Below are positions 34,566 to 42,928 of a DNA stretch of 64,000 nt, piece after piece. The notes beneath the pieces were generated by a model. It saw only the letters and a program-made list of their open reading frames with translations. It did not search any database and was not told where the DNA came from. Origin of the DNA: Leisingera thetidis (GTDB lineage: Bacteria; Pseudomonadota; Alphaproteobacteria; Rhodobacterales; Rhodobacteraceae); NCBI RefSeq assembly GCF_025857195.1, contig NZ_CP109787.1, forward strand, positions 3,071,001 through 3,135,000, read 5' to 3'. Made by a program: the position numbers and the translations under genes. The first letter of the stretch is position 1; each line of letters begins with the position of its first letter.

Positions 34566-36323
34566 TCAGTGTGCCAGGATTTTGGACATCACGCGGCGCA
34601 GGTCTGCCGCCGGATCTGCAGTCAGTGAATCCGTGCGCCAGGCGACGTGATGATCCGGGCGCACCAGAATACAACCGGTGTCCGAGACCTCACGGGCCCT
34701 TGCCCAGTCCCCGGTCAGATCCTCGATATCGCGACGCGGGCCAATCAGCCGGACATCCAGCGGAACGCCCAGTTCCTCGCCCACGTCGCGGGCTGCGGTT
34801 TCCCATGCCTCGCCGCCGATGCCGGTGAAGATCGTGAAGCGGCCCTTTCCGCACAAATCCAATGTCGAATGCTTTGCGCCGCTGCCGTGTTCGAACAGCC
34901 AGACATGCGGTATGCGCGCGCCAGGCCAGGTTGTCGGCTGGTAGTGCAACTCAGCATCCAGTTCAAAGGCAGGCTCAATCTGTCCGTCAGTCTCTATCGC
35001 ATTCGACCGGTAGCGCTGGTTCATCTCGACCCCGTGGGCATCGAATTCGTACTTCTTGAACGCAATAGCTTCGCGGATTGCTTCGCGCTGCTTCTCGGCC
35101 GAGGGGGTGGCATCGCAACGCGCCACAAGGTTCTGCTGCATCACTTCCGGTTTCACGCCCTCGGTCATGCCCAGAGATTCAAAGATCGGACCGAATTCGC
35201 TGATCGACTGGTTGGCACGGGTGACGATCTGCTTGGCGACAGGCGCGCGTTCGGCGGTGTAGCTGTCCAGCAACCCTTCACTTGCCTGGCCCTTCAGAAC
35301 CGCTGCCAGTTTCCAGGCCAGATTGAAACTGTCCTGGATCGACGTGTTTGACCCCAGGCCGTTAGACGGCGGGTGCCGGTGGGCCGCATCGCCCATGATA
35401 AACACACGTCCCTTCTGCATGTTGGTGGCGTATTTGTTGTTCACTGTCCAGGTGTTGGCCGAGATCAGCTCGATCTGGAGCTCCGGGTCGCCGATCAGCT
35501 GCCGCGCGACCTGGGTGGCCAGCGCCTCGTCCACTTCGGGCGCGGGCTGGCTGATGTCGTACCCCCAGACAATCAGCCATTCGTTCCAGGGCCGCACCAT
35601 CCGCACCAGCCCCATGCCGATGCCGCCTACGTCCGCGCCAGGCTGCATCACCCAGTACAGGACGCTGGGACGGTGGGCGACATATTTGGACAGGTCCGCC
35701 TTGAACAGGATGTTCATCGACCCGCCCACACCCATTTCGCCTTCGAACGGCAAGCCGCAGTGTTCCGCAACCAGGGAATTGCCGCCGTCCGCACCGACAA
35801 GGTATTTCGACCGGATGGTGAATTCCGCGCCGGACAGGCGGTCGCGGCAGGTTGTCGTCACCCCTTCGTCATCCTGTGCGTGGCTCAGATATTCTGTCGA
35901 CATGCGTGCTTGCGTTCCGCGCGCGCAGGCGGTCTTGAACAGCAGCGGCTCCATCATTGTTTGCGGCAGATCGTTCATCATGCAGGGTGATGACAGCTTG
36001 TGTTCGGCCTGAGAAAGCGGGTGGTTGCCCCAGGACTTCAAGCGGCCGATTTCCTCACCGGCAAGGCTCTCGCAGAACACATTTTCGCCCATCAATTCCT
36101 GCCCGGCGGCGAACATATAGGCTTCGTCTTCCACCTCGCGGCCCAGATCGCGAAGCACCTCCATCGTGCGCTGGTTGGTGATATGCGCCCGCGGTGTGTT
36201 GGCCAGCCAGCGATAGCGGTTAACGGCCATGTTCCCGATGCCGTAGCTCGACAAGAGCGCCGCCGTTGCAGAGCCCGCAGGGCCGGTTCCGATGATGAGA
36301 ACATCGGTGGTGAACGTTGCCAT
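34566..36323 (-). CDS. FAD-dependent phenol-type hydroxylase (TfdB-like)
   Basis: 585-residue group A flavin monooxygenase. The Rossmann GxGxxG is in VLIIGTGPAGSATAALLSSY, followed by RYRWLANTPRAHITNQRTME, the DG motif in YLVGADGGNSLVAE and the GD motif in VFIMGDAAHRHPPSNGLG; the C-terminal thioredoxin-like domain is present. It closely follows 2,4-dichlorophenol 6-monooxygenase-type sequences. It would hydroxylate a phenolic (resorcinol-, hydroquinone- or phenolic acid-like) substrate with NAD(P)H and O2, supplying hydroxyquinol to the dioxygenase. The exact substrate is not deducible. Confidence 0.9.
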   Translation of the reverse strand: MATFTTDVLIIGTGPAGSATAALLSSYGIGNMAVNRYRWLANTPRAHITNQRTMEVLRDLGREVEDEAYMFAAGQELMGENVFCESLAGEEIGRLKSWGNHPLSQAEHKLSSPCMMNDLPQTMMEPLLFKTACARGTQARMSTEYLSHAQDDEGVTTTCRDRLSGAEFTIRSKYLVGADGGNSLVAEHCGLPFEGEMGVGGSMNILFKADLSKYVAHRPSVLYWVMQPGADVGGIGMGLVRMVRPWNEWLIVWGYDISQPAPEVDEALATQVARQLIGDPELQIELISANTWTVNNKYATNMQKGRVFIMGDAAHRHPPSNGLGSNTSIQDSFNLAWKLAAVLKGQASEGLLDSYTAERAPVAKQIVTRANQSISEFGPIFESLGMTEGVKPEVMQQNLVARCDATPSAEKQREAIREAIAFKKYEFDAHGVEMNQRYRSNAIETDGQIEPAFELDAELHYQPTTWPGARIPHVWLFEHGSGAKHSTLDLCGKGRFTIFTGIGGEAWETAARDVGEELGVPLDVRLIGPRRDIEDLTGDWARAREVSDTGCILVRPDHHVAWRTDSLTADPAADLRRVMSKILAH

Positions 36324-36355
36324 GTCAGCTCCTCCTCTTTTTTGGGGTTATGTGT

Positions 36356-36943
36356 TCAGGACCGGGGATCCCAGAGACGGCCCTCAAAGCTATCCTCGTA
36401 GGCCTTGCCGCCCGGATAGCTGACCAGTTCCAGCTGCAGGCCCCAGGGCGCCATGAAGTAGACCCAGGTTTCGCCGGCGCTAGGCCCTTCGGTCATGGTT
36501 GTGGGCGCCCCCAAGACCTGGACATTCTGGTCTTGCAGATACGCGACCGCCGCCGCCATGTCGGTGGTGTAGAAGGCGATGTGATGGCCGCCGATGTCGG
36601 AATTGCGCGGCGGTACCGGGTTCTGGTCCGGTGCGGTGTATTGGAAGATCTCCAGATTGGCGCCGTTGCCGCAGCGGATTAGGCGCATGGCCGGAATCGT
36701 TGCCTTGGGATCCACGTTCAGATGATCCTGCATCCAGGCGCTGTCGCCGCCGGAAAACGGGCCCAGCGGATAAAACGCAGTGCAGCCCAGAACACCGGTA
36801 AAGAAGGTCACAGCCTGATCCAGGTCCGGCACGGTAATGCCGATGTGGTCGACCCCCGCCATGCCTGGCAGGCCGTTGGTGTCCGACGCATTGACCTGTC
36901 CGGCGGCCAATGATGCAGCAAGCAAAATAGAGGCGATACGCAT
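36356..36943 (-). CDS. VOC-superfamily protein with export signal
   Basis: 195 residues: a Sec-type signal peptide (MRIASILLAASLAAGQVNAS) followed by one vicinal-oxygen-chelate module pair, starting DHIGITVPDLDQAVTFFTGV, with GGHHIAFYTTDMAAAVAYL and PWGLQLELVSYPGG. Candidate metal ligands are the His in VDHIG, the HH pair and the Glu in LQLELV. Most glyoxalase/dioxygenase VOC proteins are cytosolic; this one should be periplasmic. It starts 2 bases after the livM stop and precedes the hydroxylase, so it probably acts on the imported aromatic or a toxic by-product outside the inner membrane. Confidence 0.88.
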   Translation of the reverse strand: MRIASILLAASLAAGQVNASDTNGLPGMAGVDHIGITVPDLDQAVTFFTGVLGCTAFYPLGPFSGGDSAWMQDHLNVDPKATIPAMRLIRCGNGANLEIFQYTAPDQNPVPPRNSDIGGHHIAFYTTDMAAAVAYLQDQNVQVLGAPTTMTEGPSAGETWVYFMAPWGLQLELVSYPGGKAYEDSFEGRLWDPRS

Positions 36944-36945
36944 CT

Positions 36946-38016
36946 TTAGGTTTCCTTTCTGTTGGATTGGGCGAGAAGGCCGCCGGTCAACCGGCGCTGC
37001 ACGGGAAAGAGCTGCAATCCGGTTCTCTCGGAAATCAGGCCCCACAGCCCGCGCGGGGCAAACAGCATCACTGCGATGCCGGCCAGCCCGAGCGCCATCA
37101 GATACCAGGTACCGAAATCTGCCAGCAGGCTTTGCAGGGCAAAGAAGACAAGGACGCCCAGAATAGGACCCTCGATAGTGCCCAATCCCCCGATCACCAC
37201 GATGAAGATCACGTAGGCGGTCCAATCGGTGACGCTGAATGCGGCATCCGGCGAGATCCGCGCCTTTTGCAGATAGATCAGCCCGCCAGCGATCCCGGTG
37301 CCAAAGGATGCGGTCAGAAACACCAGCCACTTCATCCGGCCCGCGTCCACGCCGACGGATTTTGCTGCTTCGGTGTTGTCGCGCACTGCTGCCAGGGCCA
37401 GCCCCCGCTTGGAACGCAGCAGCCAGTAGATGCCGGCAATCGTGGCCACAGCCAGGGCCAGTGCCAGCCAGTAGGCGAGAATGTCCCGTGCCGCGCTGGC
37501 GCGCACGCCTAGCGTGTCCTGAACCCAGCTGACCAGCATCATTTCGCGCAGGGCATCGCGCGGCAGCGACGTCCCGGTTCCGCCTCCGACCGCGTGCCAT
37601 TGCGCGATGATCAGGCGCGCGACCTCGGCGATGACCCAGGTGCCGATGGCGAAATAGGCTCCATGCAGCCGGAAGGCAAAGAATGCGGTGGGCACGGCCA
37701 GGACCAGCGCCGCCGCGCCCGAAAGCAGCAGCGCGGATACAGGGTCCGCTCCGCCCAGGATGACCGATCCGTAAAGGGCATGGGCCCCGATCCCGACAAA
37801 GGCCTGCTGCCCCACGGAAACCAATCCGCCATAACCCGCCAGAAGGTTCCAGAACTGCGCCAGCACCAGCATGGTCAGGATAAAGAACAGATCCTGGATC
37901 AGCCCGCGCGAGACAAAGGCGGGGGCTGCAAAGAGCAGGGCCAGCACCGAAAGGCCAAGGATCAAGGCAATAGCGGATGCGCTTGTGCGGGTTGTAACTG
38001 CATAGGGCATGTCCAT
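36946..38016 (-). CDS. Branched-chain amino acid-type ABC permease (LivM)
   Basis: 356-residue inner-membrane permease with about ten helices and the EAA-like loop AAVRDNTEAAKSVGVDAGRMKW typical of LivM. Conserved GGLGTIEGPILGVLVFFALQ lies near the C-terminus. Together with LivH it forms the channel of a Liv/HAAT importer. In aromatic operons such importers often take up aromatic acids rather than amino acids. It begins 3 bases after the livH stop. Confidence 0.92.
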   Translation of the reverse strand: MDMPYAVTTRTSASAIALILGLSVLALLFAAPAFVSRGLIQDLFFILTMLVLAQFWNLLAGYGGLVSVGQQAFVGIGAHALYGSVILGGADPVSALLLSGAAALVLAVPTAFFAFRLHGAYFAIGTWVIAEVARLIIAQWHAVGGGTGTSLPRDALREMMLVSWVQDTLGVRASAARDILAYWLALALAVATIAGIYWLLRSKRGLALAAVRDNTEAAKSVGVDAGRMKWLVFLTASFGTGIAGGLIYLQKARISPDAAFSVTDWTAYVIFIVVIGGLGTIEGPILGVLVFFALQSLLADFGTWYLMALGLAGIAVMLFAPRGLWGLISERTGLQLFPVQRRLTGGLLAQSNRKET

Positions 38017-38019
38017 GGC

Positions 38020-38880
38020 TCAAGCCTCCCTCGGAAACAGGCCGCGCGGGCGGATCAGCAGAACAATGAGAAAAGCAACATGCCCGGCGAGGATCTGCCA
38101 CTCGGGATTGATTGCGGCGCCCAAAGTTTGCGCGACACCGATCACCACGCCCCCGGCAAGTGTCCCCCACAGGCTGCCCAAACCGCCGATGATCACCGCT
38201 TCAAAGGCGTAGATCAGCCGGGCCGGACCAATAGAGGGGTCAAAATTCGACCGCGTGCCGAGATAGAGCGCTGCGATGGTCACCACCAGCATGGCAATCG
38301 CGGTAGCCAAGGCGAAGACCCGGTCCGGGCGGATGCCCATCAGGCCGGCAGTCACCGCATCATCTGATGTGGCCCGGAAGGCGCGGCCTATGGCAGCGCG
38401 ATAGAACAGATGGTTCAACGCCAGGATAACCAGGATTGCCGAACCAAAGGTCAAGAGCGGCATCACTCCGGCGGTGACCGGTCCGAGGCCGACCGAGGCG
38501 GTCTCCAGCGCGCCAGCAGACAGGCGCTGGCTGTCAGCCGAAAAACTCTCTTGCAGCACATTCTGAATGACGATCGACAGGCCGAAGGTCACCAGGAGCG
38601 GCGGCAGGATATCCTCTCCCAAGGCCCGGTTCAGAACCAGCTTCTGCAGGCTCCAGCCAAGCAGGAACATGGCCGGCATGGCGGCAATTGCAGCAGCAAA
38701 GGGGTGGAGCCCCAAAGCACTGGCCAAGAGCAGGATCAGGTAGGATCCCAGCACAATCAGATCGCCATGGGCCAGGTTGACCAGCCGCATGATCCCGAAA
38801 ACGAGGCTGAGTCCTGCTGCGAACAGTGCATAGAGACCGCCGAGAAGAATGCCTTGGACGATGGTGTCAATCCAGATCAT
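38020..38880 (-). CDS. Branched-chain amino acid-type ABC permease (LivH)
   Basis: 286-residue permease with about eight helices. The LivH signature GLYALFAAGLSLVFGIMRLV, NLAHGDLIVLGSYL at the N-terminus, the cytoplasmic loop FRATSDDAVTAGLMGIRPDR and GGLGSLWGTLAGGVVIGVAQ are readable. It overlaps the livF gene by four bases (ATGA) and is the first permease translated after the ATPases. Confidence 0.93.
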   Translation of the reverse strand: MIWIDTIVQGILLGGLYALFAAGLSLVFGIMRLVNLAHGDLIVLGSYLILLLASALGLHPFAAAIAAMPAMFLLGWSLQKLVLNRALGEDILPPLLVTFGLSIVIQNVLQESFSADSQRLSAGALETASVGLGPVTAGVMPLLTFGSAILVILALNHLFYRAAIGRAFRATSDDAVTAGLMGIRPDRVFALATAIAMLVVTIAALYLGTRSNFDPSIGPARLIYAFEAVIIGGLGSLWGTLAGGVVIGVAQTLGAAINPEWQILAGHVAFLIVLLIRPRGLFPREA

Positions 38881-39671
38881 GCCGCTGCTCCGAAATAGGC
38901 TGTGTGAATGTCCTCGCGGGAAATCTCCGAGGGACGGCCTGACAGGGTGATCCTGCCTTCCATCATGCAGTAGACCCGGTCAGCCACCCTCAGCGCCTGG
39001 CTGATGTCCTGCTCCACCACGATCAGACTGGCACCGCTGTCCTTGATCATCGGCAAGGCGGCGTAGATGTCGCGTATCACCACCGGCGCCAGGCCGAGGC
39101 TGATCTCATCGCATAGGAGGATTTCGGGGTTCGACATCAGGGCACGGCCAATTGCCACCATCTGCTGCTGCCCGCCGGAGAGTGCAGTTCCGGGCGTATG
39201 GCGCCGCTCGTGCAGAACTGGAAAGAGGGCGTATACCGTGTCCAACGTCCAATAGCCGGATCCGTCGCGGCACGCAGCCACGTCCATTGGACCCGAAGAA
39301 CCGGTCAGTCTGGCGAGCCATGAACCGATCCGGTCGCCCAGATCGGCGCCTCCCTTGTGCTGGCCTCCGATGATTAGGTTTTCTTCGACCGTCAGCGATG
39401 GGAAAAGCCTGCGCCCCTCGGGCACCATTGCAATGCCGCGCTTCATGACGGTGTCGGGCGGCAGATGGCCAATCTCTGTCTGTTTGTGCAGGATCTGTCC
39501 GGGGGCATTTCGCAAAACCCCGGTGAGAGAACGCATCAGCGAGCTCTTCCCAGCGCCGTTGGCACCGATGATCGCTACCGTCTCGCCAGGTTCGAGCCGG
39601 ATATCCACCCCGAAAAGCGCTTGGAAATCCCCGTAGTGAGCGGTCAGGCCCTGTGTCTCCAGAAATGCCAT
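38877..39671 (-). CDS. ABC transporter ATPase (LivF-type)
   Basis: 264 residues. Walker A GANGAGKSSLMRS, signature ALSGGQQQMVAIGRAL and Walker B EILLCDEISLGLAP are intact. It is about 30 residues longer than a typical LivF because of an insertion between the Q-loop and signature (around 100-135, GADLGDRIGSWLARLTGSSG and following). It powers the LivHM importer. Its start shares one base with the livG stop (TGATG). Confidence 0.92.
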   Translation of the reverse strand: MAFLETQGLTAHYGDFQALFGVDIRLEPGETVAIIGANGAGKSSLMRSLTGVLRNAPGQILHKQTEIGHLPPDTVMKRGIAMVPEGRRLFPSLTVEENLIIGGQHKGGADLGDRIGSWLARLTGSSGPMDVAACRDGSGYWTLDTVYALFPVLHERRHTPGTALSGGQQQMVAIGRALMSNPEILLCDEISLGLAPVVIRDIYAALPMIKDSGASLIVVEQDISQALRVADRVYCMMEGRITLSGRPSEISREDIHTAYFGAAA

Positions 39672-40384
39672 CAGACTTCGGCCCCCAGGTAGATTTCCTT
39701 CACCTCACGGCTCTCCATGATCCTGGCGGGATCGCCGATCCCGATAACCCGGCCGAAGTCGAGAACGAGCAGGCGTTCCACCACCGACGTAAGCGCGTGC
39801 AGCACATGCTCGATCCAAATGATCGTCACGCCCTCCGCGTGAATTCCGCGGATTGTCTGCACCAGCGACTGGCACTCGCCTTCGGTCAGCCCGCCGGCGA
39901 TTTCGTCCAGGAGCAGGAGCTTCGGGCCGGTTGCCATAGCCCGTGCCAACTCAAGGCGCTTGCGCTCCAGCAAGGAGAGCGAGCCCGCTGCCGCATTTGC
40001 CTTGGGCAAAAGGCCGGTGCGCTCCAGCACCTCGGCGCAGATTTGCGTAACATGCGCTTCAGATGCGGACCGGCCGTGGCTTGCAGCGACCAGCAAGTTC
40101 TCAAAGACCGTCAGTTTCTCAAAAGGCTGCGGAATCTGGAACGACCGCCCGACACCGCCAAGGCAGCGCCGCATCGCGGACGTGCGGGTGACATCCTGAC
40201 CGTCGAAGACTATTGCCCCGCTATCGGACATCAGGTTCCCGGTGATCAGGTTGAACAAGGTCGACTTGCCTGCCCCGTTGGGCCCGATGATCCCCAGGGC
40301 CTGCCCCGCAGGGACGTCGAAAGTGACGTCGTCGGTCACCTTCAGCACACCGAAACTCTTTGAGACGTTCTGAAGCGCTAACAT
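39671..40384 (-). CDS. ABC transporter ATPase (LivG-type)
   Basis: 237 residues. Walker A GPNGAGKSTLFNLI and Walker B KLLLLDEIAGGLTEGE are normal, but the signature loop reads AGSLSLLERKRLELARAM, lacking the GGQ or YGQQ seen in most LivG proteins. In a heterodimeric ATPase with LivF, one non-canonical signature can be tolerated. It follows the binding-protein gene by 70 bases, the largest gap inside the operon. Confidence 0.9.
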   Translation of the reverse strand: MLALQNVSKSFGVLKVTDDVTFDVPAGQALGIIGPNGAGKSTLFNLITGNLMSDSGAIVFDGQDVTRTSAMRRCLGGVGRSFQIPQPFEKLTVFENLLVAASHGRSASEAHVTQICAEVLERTGLLPKANAAAGSLSLLERKRLELARAMATGPKLLLLDEIAGGLTEGECQSLVQTIRGIHAEGVTIIWIEHVLHALTSVVERLLVLDFGRVIGIGDPARIMESREVKEIYLGAEV

Positions 40385-40454
40385 TGGCTTGAACTCCGCT
40401 TGGAAAAAAGGGCAATCCGGGACAGAACGGCGAACCGCAATGCCCCGGACCGCC

Positions 40455-41732
40455 TCAGTCGGGGAGGATTTCCATCGTGCCGCCTGTGGGCACTGCCGGG
40501 GCCGTCTTGTTGTCCACGATTACCAGATCGTAGCCGCCGCCTTCCTTGAGGCGCCACTGTCCGCCGACCAGCGGCGTCTTTGCCACATTGCGTGCGGCAA
40601 AGGGGGGCACCCCGGCACCGTCCCAGGCCAGCGGGCCAACGATCGTGTCCAGTTGGGTTGCGGAAATCGCTTCGGAAACGGCATCAGGGTCACGGGTGTC
40701 GCTCACGCGGCCCAAAGCATCGGCGGCAACCTCAAACAGCGCGTGTACGAAGCCGATCGGCTGTGTCCACTGACGCCCGGTGGCTGCTGTGTACCCTTCG
40801 GCCAGGCCGCCTGCTGACATCCCGTTGAGGGAAGACGTGAAGGGATGGGTGGGCGACCACCAGACCTCTGAACTGAGGTTGTGGCCGGTGCGGCCCAACG
40901 CCTCGACTGCCTGCGGGAACAGGATCGCCTTGCCGATCGATGCCGCCTTTGGGGTGAAGCCCTGCTGTTTGGCCTGGGTCCAGAAAGTGGTAAAATCCGG
41001 CGGGATCACGACCCCTGTTACGATCTCCACGTTTGCCTGTTTGAAGGCATTGATATGGGCCGTGAAATCATCTGTCAGGTTCTGATAACGGCCTGTGTCG
41101 GTCAGACCATACCCTTGCTCGGCCAGAACCGGGGGGAAACCTACGTTGGGATCGCCCCAGGCATTGCCATCCCCGTCATTCGGAAACAGGGCGCCAACGG
41201 ATTTGTTGCTGTCCAGCTGGCCCCACATGTTTGTGAAGACTGCGATGACATCCTCGAGCCCCCAGAAGAAGTGGTAGGCATAATCGAAGGGCTGCCAGCT
41301 GCCGGGATCACCCGGGTTGCCCTGCTGGCCGATGAACCAGGGCTGCCAGGGCGCTACGGTCGAGATGCAGGGGATCTCCTCATTCTCGCAGGTGGTGGTC
41401 ACCGGGTTGGTCGTCTCGGGCGTCGACGCAACCAGCATCAATTCGATTTCCTCGTCGATGATCAGTTCCTGCGCCACTTCGGCTGCCCGGTTAGGGTTCG
41501 ACTGACTGTCCTTGACGATGACCTCAAAATTCTTGCCTGCGTCTGTGTCGGCGAAGCCACCCAGGATGTACTGGTCGGCTTCGGCAAAAGCAGCCAAAGG
41601 CCCTGATTGCGGCGTCACATAGCCCACGCGAATACGCGCACCTTTGGCGATGGCAGGAGCGGCCAGTCCCGAGGCTGCAGCGGTCAGCCCGATGGCCGCC
41701 GTTGATTTAAGCAGTTTCCGTCTTGTCAGCAT
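40455..41732 (-). CDS. ABC importer periplasmic substrate-binding protein (LivK-type)
   Basis: 425-residue Peripla_BP_6-type binding protein with a twin-arginine-like leader, MLTRRKLLKSTAAIGLTAAA ending APAIAKG. The mature part opens RIRVGYVTPQSGPLAAFAEA, the ligand-binding core of this family, with DSQSNPNRAAEVAQELI behind it. It would be exported by Tat and deliver an aromatic acid or related compound to LivHM. The start at 41732 follows GGGAGGACAAGAG; the frame opens 22 codons earlier. Confidence 0.92.
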   Translation of the reverse strand: MLTRRKLLKSTAAIGLTAAASGLAAPAIAKGARIRVGYVTPQSGPLAAFAEADQYILGGFADTDAGKNFEVIVKDSQSNPNRAAEVAQELIIDEEIELMLVASTPETTNPVTTTCENEEIPCISTVAPWQPWFIGQQGNPGDPGSWQPFDYAYHFFWGLEDVIAVFTNMWGQLDSNKSVGALFPNDGDGNAWGDPNVGFPPVLAEQGYGLTDTGRYQNLTDDFTAHINAFKQANVEIVTGVVIPPDFTTFWTQAKQQGFTPKAASIGKAILFPQAVEALGRTGHNLSSEVWWSPTHPFTSSLNGMSAGGLAEGYTAATGRQWTQPIGFVHALFEVAADALGRVSDTRDPDAVSEAISATQLDTIVGPLAWDGAGVPPFAARNVAKTPLVGGQWRLKEGGGYDLVIVDNKTAPAVPTGGTMEILPD

Positions 41733-41763
41733 CTCTTGTCCTCCCTCGAGATGTGCCCTGTTG

Positions 41764-42837
41764 TCAGAGCTCGGGCTGGCGTCCGTGATAGGCATCATCG
41801 AGCAAGGCCCTCACTCCCTCCCTGCTGAGCGGCGCGGGGTTCCAATAGGCATTCTTGGTGGCAAGCGAGGCGGCCCGGTCCAGGTCAGCCTCCTGCAGGC
41901 CGAGCGCTTTCAATGCGGTTGGCGCACCTATACGGGATGCGAAATCATGAAGGGCCGTGCCTGGCGAGCTGCCGTCGAAAATCTCGGAAACAATCGCCAG
42001 CTGGTCCGGCACAGCCGCAGCGTTAAAGCCGATGGCATGAGGCAGCATGACCGAATGCGTTTCCGCATGGGGCAGATCGAAGGAGCCGCCCAGGGTGTGG
42101 CAGATCTTGTGATGAAGCGACATGCCGACCTGCCCCAGCACCGTGCCGCACAGCCAGGCGCCATAAAGCGTTTCACCTCGGGCATCGAGGTTCCCAGGTT
42201 CAGCCAGTACCGCCGGCAGGGCGTTGGCAAAGGCGCGCATTCCCTCGACCGCCAGGGCTGTCGACAACGGATTGCGGTCTTGCGCATATAGCCCCTCGGC
42301 GGCATGGGCGATTGCGTTCAAAGCGCTGGTGACCGTCATTTCCACTGGCAGAGTCGTGACCAGTTCAGCGTCATAGAGAATGACTTCGGGCTGCACCTCG
42401 GCGCTTTTGAGAGTCGTTTTAAGGCCCTCTTCGGTTTGTCCCAGGATCGGTGTCGCCTCACTGCCGGCATAGGTTGTCGGCACCACGATCTGCGGCAGAC
42501 CGGTGCGGTAGGCAATGGCTTTGCCCAGACCGGTGGTGGAACCGCCGCCAACTGAAACAATGCAATCGGCACCGGTTTCCGCCACTTGTGTCATGGCCGC
42601 TTCAGTTACACTGACGGGCGTATGCATGGCGGCCTCGGCAAAGACACCCGCTGCCAGCGCCCCCACCTCAGCTGCAAAGGCCTGGGCGGTCGCCTCCTGA
42701 TGCGGTGTGGAGAGAATGAGGGCGCGCTTTGCGCCCAGCCGCTCGATTTCTTCTGCAACCCGGTGCCGCACCCCTGGTCCAAAGCTGACCCGAACGGCTG
42801 CGCTGTTCGCCACGAATTCACTTTGAAAATAGGACAT
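41764..42837 (-). CDS. Maleylacetate reductase
   Basis: 357-residue iron-containing-alcohol-dehydrogenase-fold enzyme reducing maleylacetate to 3-oxoadipate with NAD(P)H. The nucleotide loop is IVSVGGGSTTGLGKAIA, followed by PTTYAGSEATPILGQTE, and the metal-site histidines lie in SLHHKICHTLGGSFDLPHAE. These motifs are specific for maleylacetate reductases. It is the first gene of the long minus-strand operon, whose dioxygenase supplies its substrate, and is divergent from a LysR gene 91 bases away. Confidence 0.94.
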   Translation of the reverse strand: MSYFQSEFVANSAAVRVSFGPGVRHRVAEEIERLGAKRALILSTPHQEATAQAFAAEVGALAAGVFAEAAMHTPVSVTEAAMTQVAETGADCIVSVGGGSTTGLGKAIAYRTGLPQIVVPTTYAGSEATPILGQTEEGLKTTLKSAEVQPEVILYDAELVTTLPVEMTVTSALNAIAHAAEGLYAQDRNPLSTALAVEGMRAFANALPAVLAEPGNLDARGETLYGAWLCGTVLGQVGMSLHHKICHTLGGSFDLPHAETHSVMLPHAIGFNAAAVPDQLAIVSEIFDGSSPGTALHDFASRIGAPTALKALGLQEADLDRAASLATKNAYWNPAPLSREGVRALLDDAYHGRQPEL

Positions 42838-42928
42838 GCTGTTTCACCGATAGCTGCGTTTCCTCAGGGATAGCATGTTCAAACTGCGAACTTGATCCAA
42901 AGGCTGGCGATTAATATAACGTTGAGTT

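Noticed and set aside
36944..38170. Upstream extension of the VOC reading frame (total 604 codons)
   Set aside because: The extension lies in an alternative phase of livM and livH and has shadow composition; the real protein starts at 36943 with a signal peptide.
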